Assembly: GCA_002300355.1 (NCBI GenBank)
Contig: NSGV01000001.1
Span: 2,666,001-2,730,000 of the forward strand
Length of the DNA stretch: 64,000 nucleotides
Source: Streptomyces sp. TLI_235
GTDB taxonomy: Bacteria > Actinomycetota > Actinomycetes > Streptomycetales > Streptomycetaceae
Direction: 5' to 3'
Made by a program: the position numbers and the translations under genes. The notes beneath the pieces are model-generated. The model was not told where the DNA came from. It did not search any database and worked only from the letters and a program-made list of their open reading frames with translations. Below are positions 55,878-64,000 of the stretch, piece after piece (positions within the stretch are counted from its first letter, which is position 1; each line of letters opens with the position of its first letter).

Positions 55878-57380
55878 TCAGGCGCCGAGGCGCTCCAGGA
55901 TGAGGTCCTTGGCGCGGGCGGCGTCGGCCTGGCCGCGGGTGGCCTTCATGACGGCGCCGACCAGGGCTCCGACGGCCTGCACCTTGCCGTCGCGGATCTT
56001 CGCGGCGACGTCCGGGTTGTCAGCGATCGCCTGGTCGACGGCGGCGCCGAGCGCGGAGTCGTCGGAGACCACGGCGAGGCCGCGCTTCTCGACGACCTCG
56101 TCCGGCTCGCCCTCGCCGGCCAGCACGCCCTCGATGACCTGGCGGGCGAGCTTGTCGTTGAGCTTGCCCTCGGCGACCAGCGCGCAGACCCGGGCGACCT
56201 GGGCCGGGGTGATCGGCTGCTCGGAGAGCTCGGTGCCGGCCTCGTTGGCGCGGCGGGCGAGCTCGCCCAGCCACCACTTGCGGGCCTGGTCGGCGGGGGC
56301 GCCGGCGGCCACGGTCTCCAGGATCGGCTCGACCGCGCCGGCGTTCAGCACGGCCTGCATGTCCTGGTCGGACAGGCCCCACTCGGCCTGCAGCCGGGCC
56401 CGGCGGACGCGGGGCAGCTCGGGCAGCGAGGCCCGCAGCTCCTCGACCCACTCCCGGGAGGGGGCGATCGGCACCAGGTCGGGCTCGGGGAAGTAGCGGT
56501 AGTCCTCCGCCTCCTCCTTGATCCGGCCCGAGGTGGTGCTGCCGTTGTCCTCGTGGAAGTGACGGGTCTCCTGGACGATGGTGCCGCCGTCGGCGAGGAC
56601 GGTGGCGTGCCGCTGGATCTCGAACCGGGCGGCCCGCTCGACGCTGCGCAGCGAGTTGACGTTCTTGGTCTCGCTGCGGGTGCCGAACTTCTCCCGGCCG
56701 ATCGGGCGCAGCGACAGGTTGACGTCGCAGCGCATCTGGCCCTTGTCCATCCGGGCCTCGGAGACGCCGAGGGTGCGGATGAGCTCGCGCAGCTCGGTGA
56801 CGTAGGCCTTGGCGACCTCGGGGGCGCGGGCGCCGGCGCCGACGATCGGCTTGGTGACGATCTCGATCAGCGGGATGCCGGCCCGGTTGTAGTCGAGCAG
56901 CGAGTACTCGGCGCCGTGGATGCGGCCGGTGGCACCGCCGATGTGGGTCGACTTGCCGGTGTCCTCCTCCATGTGGGCGCGCTCGATGTCCACGCGGAAG
57001 ACCTCGCCGTCCTCCAGCTGCACGTCGAGGTAGCCGTTGAAGGCGATCGGCTCGTCGTACTGGGAGGTCTGGAAGTTCTTCGGCATGTCCGGGTAGAAGT
57101 AGTTCTTCCGGGCGAACCGGCACCACTCGGCGATCTCGCAGTTGAGGGCGAGGCCGATGCGGATCGCCGACTCCACGCCGACCGCGTTGACGACCGGCAG
57201 CGAGCCGGGCAGGCCGAGGCAGGTGGGGCAGGTCTGCGTGTTGGGCTCGGCACCGAGTTCGGTCGAGCACCCGCAGAACATCTTGGTCCTGGTACCCAGC
57301 TCGACGTGGACCTCAAGGCCCATCACCGGGTCGTACGAGGCCAGCGCGTCCTCGTAGGAGACCAGACTGATGACGCTCAC
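55878..57380 (-). CDS. gatB: Aspartyl/glutamyl-tRNA amidotransferase subunit B
   Basis: GatB binds mischarged Glu-tRNA-Gln (or Asp-tRNA-Asn), phosphorylates the amino acid and transamidates it with ammonia from GatA. The 500-residue protein has [57 protein letters not shown], the [11 protein letters not shown] kinase region and a C-terminal YqeY-like tRNA-binding domain. Zinc cysteines CGC and CPTC are present. Start 57380. It lies 31 bases downstream of the small membrane protein gene. Confidence 0.97.
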   Translation of the reverse strand: MSVISLVSYEDALASYDPVMGLEVHVELGTRTKMFCGCSTELGAEPNTQTCPTCLGLPGSLPVVNAVGVESAIRIGLALNCEIAEWCRFARKNYFYPDMPKNFQTSQYDEPIAFNGYLDVQLEDGEVFRVDIERAHMEEDTGKSTHIGGATGRIHGAEYSLLDYNRAGIPLIEIVTKPIVGAGARAPEVAKAYVTELRELIRTLGVSEARMDKGQMRCDVNLSLRPIGREKFGTRSETKNVNSLRSVERAARFEIQRHATVLADGGTIVQETRHFHEDNGSTTSGRIKEEAEDYRYFPEPDLVPIAPSREWVEELRASLPELPRVRRARLQAEWGLSDQDMQAVLNAGAVEPILETVAAGAPADQARKWWLGELARRANEAGTELSEQPITPAQVARVCALVAEGKLNDKLARQVIEGVLAGEGEPDEVVEKRGLAVVSDDSALGAAVDQAIADNPDVAAKIRDGKVQAVGALVGAVMKATRGQADAARAKDLILERLGA

Positions 57381-57411
57381 AGCGTTTCCTTCACTTCTTC
57401 TTCGAGGTCCG

Positions 57412-57651
57412 TCAGCCGAGCAGCACGTCGTCGTCGCCGAGCTGGCGGAGCTCGCGGACGAGGAGCGCGGTGCCGGTGATCAGGGCGGCGGCGCCGACCA
57501 GGGCGTTGATCAGCTTGAGCGTGTCGTTGTCGGTCCTGGCCTTCTTGACGTCCTTGTAGATGGTGATCGCCCCGAACGCGCTGGTGCCGATGGACAGCCA
57601 CAGGCCGGGCTTCGAGTGCTTGAAGCCCTTGGCCTTCTCGATCCTGCTCAC
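57412..57651 (-). CDS. Small membrane protein embedded in the gat operon
   Basis: The product is 79 residues: [20 protein letters not shown], then two short hydrophobic stretches ([16 protein letters not shown] and [19 protein letters not shown]) and an acidic end (LGDDDVLLG). The GTG at 57651 overlaps the gatA stop as GTGA and GGAGGAGG lies upstream in the gatA end, so it is translationally coupled. I do not recognise the family. Coupling with gatA and gatB suggests cotranscription, not necessarily a shared role. Confidence 0.75.
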   Translation of the reverse strand: MSRIEKAKGFKHSKPGLWLSIGTSAFGAITIYKDVKKARTDNDTLKLINALVGAAALITGTALLVRELRQLGDDDVLLG

Positions 57652-59141
57652 AGTGCCGGTGCCTCCTCCAGCAGGGAGTGTCCCCACTTCTCGATGAGAG
57701 CGGCCTCGACGGCGCCGCCCACGCGGTACAGGCGGTCGTCCGCCATCGCGGGGGCGATGATCTGCAGGCCGACCGGGAGATTGTCCTCCGGGGCCAGGCC
57801 GCAGGGCAGCGACATGGCCGCGTTGCCCGCCAGGTTCGACGGGATGGTGCACAGATCTGCCAGGTACATCGCCATCGGGTCGTCGGCGCGCTCGCCGATC
57901 GGGAAGGCGGTGGTCGGCGTGGTCGGGGAGACCAGCACGTCGACCCCGGCGAAGGCGGCGTCGAAGTCGCGCGAGATGAGCGTGCGGACCTTCTGCGCCG
58001 AGCCGTAGTAGGCGTCGTAGTAGCCCGAGGAGAGGGCGTAGGTGCCGAGCATGATGCGGCGCTTCACCTCGGGGCCGAAGCCGGCCTCGCGGGTGAGGGC
58101 GGTGACCTCCTCGGCGCCGCGGCTGCCGTCGTCGCCGACGCGCAGACCGTAGCGCATGGCGTCGAAGCGGGCCAGGTTGGAGGAGGCCTCGCTGGGCGCG
58201 ATCAGGTAGTACGCGGGCAGCGCCAGGGTGAACGACGGGCAGGAGACCTCGACGACCTCGGCACCGAGCTCGCGGAGCAGTTCCACGGACTCGTTGAAGC
58301 GCTGCATCACGCCGGCCTGGTAGCCCTCGCCGGCGAACTCCTTGACGACGCCGATCCGCATGCCGCGGATGTCGCGCATCCGGGCGGCCTCGACGACGGC
58401 CGGCACCGGCGCGTCGATGGAGGTGGAGTCCAGCGGGTCGTAGCCGGCGATGGCCTCGTGCAGCAGGGCCGCGTCCAGCACGGTGCGGGCGCAGGGGCCG
58501 CCCTGGTCGAGCGAGGAGGAGAAGGCGACCAGGCCGTAGCGGGAGACCGCGCCGTAGGTCGGCTTCACGCCGACGGTGCCGGTGACGGCGCCGGGCTGGC
58601 GGATCGAGCCGCCGGTGTCGGTGCCGATGGCCAGCGGGGCCTCGAAGGCGGCCAGCGCGGCCGCGGAGCCGCCGCCGGAGCCGCCGGGGATCCGGGTGAG
58701 GTCCCACGGGTTGCCGGTCGGGCCGTAGGCGGAGTTCTCGGTGGAGGAGCCCATCGCGAACTCGTCCATGTTGGTCTTGCCGAGGATGACCACGCCCGCG
58801 TCCTTCAGACGGGACGTCAGGGTGGCGTCGTACGGCGGGATCCAGCCTTCGAGGATCTTCGAGCCGCAGGTGGTCGGGACGCCGTTCGTGGTGAAGACGT
58901 CCTTGAGCGCGAGCGGGACGCCGGCCAGCGGGCCGAGCTCCTCGCCGCGGGCACGCCTGTCGTCGACCGCGCGGGCGGCCTTCAGCGCGCCCTCGGTGTC
59001 GACGTGCAGGAAGGCGTTGACCTTCTTGTCGACGGCGTTGATGCGGTCCAGGTGGGCCTGGGCGACCTCGACGGCCGACACCTCGCCCTTGGCGACCGCG
59101 GCGGCGGTCTCCGCCGCGGTGAACTTGATCAGTTCGGTCAT
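57648..59141 (-). CDS. gatA: Aspartyl/glutamyl-tRNA amidotransferase subunit A
   Basis: GatA is the glutaminase that feeds ammonia to GatB. The 497-residue amidase-signature protein has [13 protein letters not shown] (catalytic Lys), the Gly/Ser loop [19 protein letters not shown] (cis-Ser), and [25 protein letters not shown] (Ser nucleophile). ATG 59141, 3 bases after gatC. Together with gatC and gatB it completes the pathway needed because tRNA-Gln is charged by GltX. Confidence 0.97.
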   Translation of the reverse strand: MTELIKFTAAETAAAVAKGEVSAVEVAQAHLDRINAVDKKVNAFLHVDTEGALKAARAVDDRRARGEELGPLAGVPLALKDVFTTNGVPTTCGSKILEGWIPPYDATLTSRLKDAGVVILGKTNMDEFAMGSSTENSAYGPTGNPWDLTRIPGGSGGGSAAALAAFEAPLAIGTDTGGSIRQPGAVTGTVGVKPTYGAVSRYGLVAFSSSLDQGGPCARTVLDAALLHEAIAGYDPLDSTSIDAPVPAVVEAARMRDIRGMRIGVVKEFAGEGYQAGVMQRFNESVELLRELGAEVVEVSCPSFTLALPAYYLIAPSEASSNLARFDAMRYGLRVGDDGSRGAEEVTALTREAGFGPEVKRRIMLGTYALSSGYYDAYYGSAQKVRTLISRDFDAAFAGVDVLVSPTTPTTAFPIGERADDPMAMYLADLCTIPSNLAGNAAMSLPCGLAPEDNLPVGLQIIAPAMADDRLYRVGGAVEAALIEKWGHSLLEEAPAL

Positions 59142-59144
59142 CGC

Positions 59145-59441
59145 TCAGTCCTCCCCGAGGATCTGGGGCACACGGAAACGCTGCTCCTCGGAGGCCGGGG
59201 CGCCGGACAGCGCCTGCTCCGGGGCGAGCGACGGCCGCACCTCGTCGGCGCGCATGACGTTGGTCAGCGGCAGCGGGTGGGAGGTCGGCGGGACGTCCTG
59301 TCCGGCGACCTCGGAAACGCGGGCGACCGCGCCGATGATCACGTCGAGCTGCTCGGCGAAGTGGTCCAGCTCTTCGGCCTGCAACTCGAGACGCGACAGC
59401 CGAGCGAGGTGGGCGACCTCCTCGCGCGTGATGCCAGGCAT
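59145..59441 (-). CDS. gatC: Aspartyl/glutamyl-tRNA amidotransferase subunit C
   Basis: The 98-residue structural subunit wraps around GatA and ties it to Gat[63 protein letters not shown] and a final [15 protein letters not shown] 59441. First gene of the gatC-gatA-small membrane protein-gatB operon. Confidence 0.96.
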   Translation of the reverse strand: MPGITREEVAHLARLSRLELQAEELDHFAEQLDVIIGAVARVSEVAGQDVPPTSHPLPLTNVMRADEVRPSLAPEQALSGAPASEEQRFRVPQILGED

Positions 59442-59758
59442 GCAGCGATCCTCAGGTTCGGGTTCGGGTGAGACCGGGGGCTTGCCCGTCCTCTTGGTCT
59501 AGGGACACATCCTATGGCGCGCACGGCCGGGCCCCGCGACGCACGGGCCCGGGCGCACCGCGAGAAGCCGTGCGCCCCCGTTCCGCGAGCGGGCGACGAC
59601 CGGCTCCGCCCCGAGCCGAAGGGCCCGCCGGTACCGAAAGGGAGGCGGGAGGGAGCGACGAAGGAGCGAGGGAGCAACAACCGTCGGTGCCGGGTCAGGA
59701 GGGCCCGGAGGCGAGCGGGCGACACCCGCCCGGAGGCGAGCGGGCGACGACCAGCCCG
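59442..59758. other. Gap between the lipoprotein gene and gatC, with a short direct repeat
   Basis: This 317-bp gap holds the gatC promoter region on its left. At 59703-59723 and 59728-59748 a 21-bp direct repeat (GCCCGGAGGCGAGCGGGCGAC) occurs with a 4-bp spacer. I see no gene. Confidence 0.6.
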
Positions 59759-60592
59759 TCAGAGAGCCATCGAGGACGCGTCGGTGGGCTCGTCGGCCCC
59801 GCCGTTCAGGCGGTCGAGGTCGATGGTCTCGGCCGGGGACGGCGTCTCGGTCGGCACCGGCGCGCCGAACTCCTTGAGCTCCACCCGGCCGCTCTCCTCG
59901 CCGCCGGCGCGCTCCATCCGCAGCGGGTACGGCCGGCCCCGGGTGGCCACGGTGAGGGTGCTGGTGCCGCCCTCGGCGGTCCCGGTGACGGTGACCGCGG
60001 GGGTGCCGTCCACGGTGACCGGTTTCCCGACCGCCAGGGCGGCCGGGGTCTGCTCGGCGAGGGTGCTGCCCAGGGCGTCCAGGTCGCAGACGGTGCCGAT
60101 CTCGGAGAAGTCGGTGTTGTCGGTGGTGGTCTTCAGGTACTTCTCGCCGACCAGCTGCTCGGCGGCGGCCCCGCCGTGGGCGCGCCAGAACACCTCGTCC
60201 GGCTTGACCCACAGCTGGGTGCCCAGCTTGACCAGGCGGAACGTTCCCTGGCCGCTGAGGCCCATGGTGCCCGCGCAGTTGCCGGCGGTGTCGGCGGAGA
60301 GGTCGAAGGTGACGGTCTGCCCCTGGCTGCTGCCGCGGCCGGTGATCCGCACCGATCCGGCCTCCTTGAGCGCCGCCACCGAGCGCTGCACGATCTCCTG
60401 GGCGGGCAGCGCCGCCACGCCGTTCTCCGGCTCCGCGGAGGCCGCCGACGCGGCGGTGGAGGACCGGGCCGCGGTGGCGCCGCCGGAGCCGGGGGCCGCG
60501 CCCGGCGCCCCTCCCCCGGCGCCGGCGCAGGCCGCGGCGCCGGTCAGCAGGACGAGCCCGGCCAGGACGGCGGCCGTCCGCTGCTCGCTCAC
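59759..60592 (-). CDS. LppX/LprG-like lipoprotein
   Basis: The 277-residue exported protein has a signal peptide with lipobox LTGAAAC (Cys22), a Gly/Ser/Ala-rich linker, then a domain of about 200 residues (VQRSVAALKEAGSVRITGRGSSQGQTVTFDLSA..., LWVKPDEVFWRAHGG, GTPAVTVTGTAEGGTSTLTV) with the beta-sheet pattern of LppX/LprAFG lipid-carrier lipoproteins. It has an acidic Thr/Pro-rich tail. It probably binds lipid or peptide at the membrane's outer face; the ligand is unknown. ATG 60592. The gene stands alone between gatC and cdgF. Confidence 0.8.
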   Translation of the reverse strand: MSEQRTAAVLAGLVLLTGAAACAGAGGGAPGAAPGSGGATAARSSTAASAASAEPENGVAALPAQEIVQRSVAALKEAGSVRITGRGSSQGQTVTFDLSADTAGNCAGTMGLSGQGTFRLVKLGTQLWVKPDEVFWRAHGGAAAEQLVGEKYLKTTTDNTDFSEIGTVCDLDALGSTLAEQTPAALAVGKPVTVDGTPAVTVTGTAEGGTSTLTVATRGRPYPLRMERAGGEESGRVELKEFGAPVPTETPSPAETIDLDRLNGGADEPTDASSMAL

Positions 60593-60766
60593 GGCTCTCT
60601 CCTTCGACGGTCCGGTGTGTGCTCAGAGGGTCACACTCAACCGGAACCACCGCATCCGCAACAAGGGCCGCCTGCGAAGGAACCCGCACCGCCCCGCCAC
60701 CGCGGGCCCGGCAGGATCGCCCCGCCGCCCCGTCGGGGCCGAGGCCGCCGCCCGCCGCCGGGCGGG

Positions 60767-62485
60767 CTACTGCTGGGTCGTCGGGGCGGGCAGCGGCGTC
60801 GTGGGCGCGGGCAGCTCGGCCTGGGCCGCGACGGTGGGCAGCGAGCGGGGCTGCGGGACGGGCGGGGCCAGCGGCTGCTGCTGCGGCGCGAGCCGCTCGA
60901 CCCGGGCGGTGCCGGTCTGCCGGACCATCAGCCAGGCGGTGGCCTGGTCGGCGGGCAGCGCCGCGGAGACCAGCCAGCCCTGGACGGCGTCCACGCCCAT
61001 GCTGTGCAGCCGCTCCCAGGTCTCGTCGTCCTCGACGCCCTCGGCGACGACGGTCAGCCCCAGCGAGTGCGCGAGCTCGACGGAGCAGCGGACCACCGCG
61101 GCGTCGTGGTCGTCGGCGACCATCCGGGAGACGAACGAGCGGTCGATCTTCAGCTCGCCCACCGGAAGGCTGCGCAGCCGGGCCATCGAGGAGTGCCCGG
61201 TGCCGAAGTCGTCCAGGGACATGCCGACGCCGTAGCGGCGCAGTTCGGCCAGGGTGTCGGCGGCGCGCCGGGAGTCGTCGAGCAGCAGCCGCTCGGTGAT
61301 CTCCAGCTGGAGGGCGTGCGCGGGCACCCGGTGCCGGGTGAGGTGGCCGGCGACCCGGGTGGCGAAGCCCGGGTTGAGGACGTCCCGCGGGGAGACGTTG
61401 ACGGCGACCGGCACCTGAAGGCCCTGGTCGCGCCAGGCGGCGAGCTGGCCGACCGCCGCCTCCAGCACGTAGTCGGTGAGCCGCGGCATCAGGCCGCTGG
61501 ACTCGGCGAGGCCGATGAACTCGTCCGGGGGGACGCGGCCCTGGCCGGGCCGCTCCCAGCGCAGCAGCGCCTCCAGGCCGACCACCCGGCCGTCGAAGGC
61601 GACCTTCGGCTGGTAGTGCAGCTGCACCTCGCCGGTCTCCAGGGCGCGCCGCAGGTCGCCGAGCAGGCCGATCCGGTACGGGGTGTCGGTGTCCTGGGCC
61701 TCGTGGTAGACCTCGACGCCGCTGCGGCCGCGCTGGGCGTGGCCCATGGCGACGTCGGCGCGGCGCAGAAGCGATTCGGCGTCCCGGGCGTGCGCCGGAT
61801 AGACGCAGACGCCCGCGCTGGCCTCCAGGACGAGCAGCAGGCCGTCCAGCCGGATCGGGGCGGCCAGTTCGGCGATCAGCGCCTTGGCGATCCGCTCCAG
61901 GGTCTCCGGGCGGCCGACGCCGGGCAGCAGGACGGCGAACTCGTCGCCGCCCATCCGGGCGACCACGGGTCGGCCGCCGCGGTGCAGCGGGGTGGGCAGC
62001 GCCGCGGCCACCTCGTCGGTGTGGTCGGGCGCGGTCGACTGCCGGGAGTGGCCGGTGCGCAGCGCCCGGTGGAGCCGGCGGGCGATGTGCACCAGCAGCC
62101 GGTCGCCGGCGGTGTGGCCGAGCGCGTCGTTGAGCGACCGGAAACGGTCGAGGTCGAGCAGCACGACGCCGACGCTGTAGGCCTCCTCGCCGTCGTGCCG
62201 GGCGATGGCGTCCTGGGCGGCGAGGAGCAGGGCCTGACGGTTCGGCAGGTCGGTGAGCGGGTCGGTGAGCTGGTCGCGCGCCCGGTCCCGGGCTATCCGC
62301 CAGGCGGCGACCAGCACCGCGAGCGGGACGGCGAACAGCGGCAGCAGCTCCGGTTCGTACCGGTAGACCAGCACGGCCAGCGGGATGAGCGGCGCGGCCC
62401 CGGCCAGCAGCACGCCGAGCAGCAGGACCGCTCCTGCCACCCCCTGCGGCGGGCGTGTGGGCGCACCGCCGGTCGTACGATCCAT
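60767..62485 (-). CDS. cdgF: GGDEF-EAL bifunctional c-di-GMP protein
   Basis: The 572-residue protein has two N-terminal membrane helices (about 16-38 and 44-62), a GGDEF domain with MGGDEF (about 179) that carries an insertion before the motif and no clear RxxD inhibitory site, and an intact EAL domain: VVGLEALLRWERPG (about 304), VAVNVSPRD, LQLEITER, SLDDFGTGHSSM, LKIDRSFV and VAEGVEDDE. Both synthesis and hydrolysis are possible; hydrolysis looks well supported. It has a Gln/Pro-rich tail. The position next to ligA matches CdgF of S. coelicolor. ATG 62485. Confidence 0.9.
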   Translation of the reverse strand: MDRTTGGAPTRPPQGVAGAVLLLGVLLAGAAPLIPLAVLVYRYEPELLPLFAVPLAVLVAAWRIARDRARDQLTDPLTDLPNRQALLLAAQDAIARHDGEEAYSVGVVLLDLDRFRSLNDALGHTAGDRLLVHIARRLHRALRTGHSRQSTAPDHTDEVAAALPTPLHRGGRPVVARMGGDEFAVLLPGVGRPETLERIAKALIAELAAPIRLDGLLLVLEASAGVCVYPAHARDAESLLRRADVAMGHAQRGRSGVEVYHEAQDTDTPYRIGLLGDLRRALETGEVQLHYQPKVAFDGRVVGLEALLRWERPGQGRVPPDEFIGLAESSGLMPRLTDYVLEAAVGQLAAWRDQGLQVPVAVNVSPRDVLNPGFATRVAGHLTRHRVPAHALQLEITERLLLDDSRRAADTLAELRRYGVGMSLDDFGTGHSSMARLRSLPVGELKIDRSFVSRMVADDHDAAVVRCSVELAHSLGLTVVAEGVEDDETWERLHSMGVDAVQGWLVSAALPADQATAWLMVRQTGTARVERLAPQQQPLAPPVPQPRSLPTVAAQAELPAPTTPLPAPTTQQ

Positions 62486-62779
62486 ATGCCCTGTCCTCCG
62501 TCGGGCCCGCCCCGTCAGGCCGCCTTACGGTGAGGCACCGTGCGGTGCCGGTGGACGTCAGGTATCGGGGCGCCCCACGAGCGGCGGCCGAAGCCGCCGC
62601 CACTCACCCCTGCTGACACTCTGTTGCGCCAAGGGTAAGCCGGAGTCCGCCGACAGGGCGGACTTTCGGACAACCCTGGGCGCGCCACCGGCAGACCGAT
62701 GCCGGACAGTGACACAATGCCCGATTTCCGACCGGTACACCCCGTGACGCGGTGTCAGGACGATAACAGGATCGGGCCG

Positions 62780-64000
<1,221 letters not shown>

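Noticed and set aside
59339..59725. Minus-strand frame between gatC and the lipoprotein gene
   Set aside because: Overlaps gatC out of frame, very Arg/Ser/Pro-rich, no ribosome site and no motif.

Overview
The window is a very GC-rich, densely coded piece of an actinomycete chromosome. Gene content and order match the core region that carries rpmB, leuCD, gltX, two conservons, ilvBNC, serA, gatCAB and ligA in Streptomyces, so the host is almost certainly a streptomycete (Streptomyces or Kitasatospora). The evidence is near-total G/C at third codon positions, many GTG starts, conservon operons, NdgR, a lysine-rich-tailed HU protein and GatCAB instead of GlnRS. It is almost entirely vertical core genome: I see no insertion sequence, prophage, CRISPR array or transfer origin.

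Layout. 1-10.6 kb: the 5' end of a DAK2/FakA-like gene, rpmB, thiD, pfkA, thiL, a stand-alone Lrp/AsnC effector domain, a DUF3515 protein, ddl, gpsA-plsC (overlapping), cofC/fbiD, a small cold-shock-like protein, hupS and a small hypothetical gene. 10.7-13.7 kb: leuCD facing the IclR regulator ndgR. 13.8-16.8 kb: a five-gene tRNA array (Gln-Glu-Glu-Glu-Gln) downstream of gltX and an FAH-family gene. 16.9-28.4 kb: an unrecognised 73-aa gene, a cluster of palindromes that includes a CRP-type site, and two back-to-back conservons (cvnABCD twice). 28.5-33 kb: cimA (with a leader-peptide attenuator), ilvE and leuB. 33-42.6 kb: a PIG-L deacetylase with a second C-terminal region, a YfhO/GT2/GtrA surface-glycosylation trio and a secreted subtilase. 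42.7-48.8 kb: a 51-aa gene, serA, and ilvB-ilvN-ilvC behind a classical ilvB leader peptide and attenuator. 48.8-55.9 kb: cdgC (PAS-GGDEF-degenerate EAL), a LAL-family LuxR regulator and a 61-aa gene. 55.9-64 kb: gatB, a small membrane protein, gatA, gatC, a lipoprotein, cdgF (GGDEF-EAL) and the 3' part of ligA.

How the parts fit. Three themes dominate. (i) Branched-chain amino acids: leuC, leuD, leuB, cimA, ilvE, ilvB, ilvN and ilvC, with NdgR as local regulator and two separate ribosome-mediated attenuators, one with Ile-Ile codons before cimA and one with Ile-Leu-Val-Leu codons before ilvB. (ii) Glutamate/glutamine decoding: GltX charges tRNA-Glu and, in organisms without GlnRS, also mischarges tRNA-Gln, which GatCAB corrects; tRNAs, synthetase and amidotransferase all lie in this window. 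(iii) Signalling and the cell surface: two conservons, two c-di-GMP proteins, a LAL regulator, and glycosylation and secretion genes.

The most striking observation is that cvnB and cvnD of the two conservons are identical base for base (blocks of 443 and 614 bp), while cvnA and cvnC between them have diverged. This is the signature of recent gene conversion and means the two sensor systems now share identical Roadblock and GTPase parts. Second are the cimA attenuator and the unrecognised 73-aa gene with an internal TANPRRT repeat.
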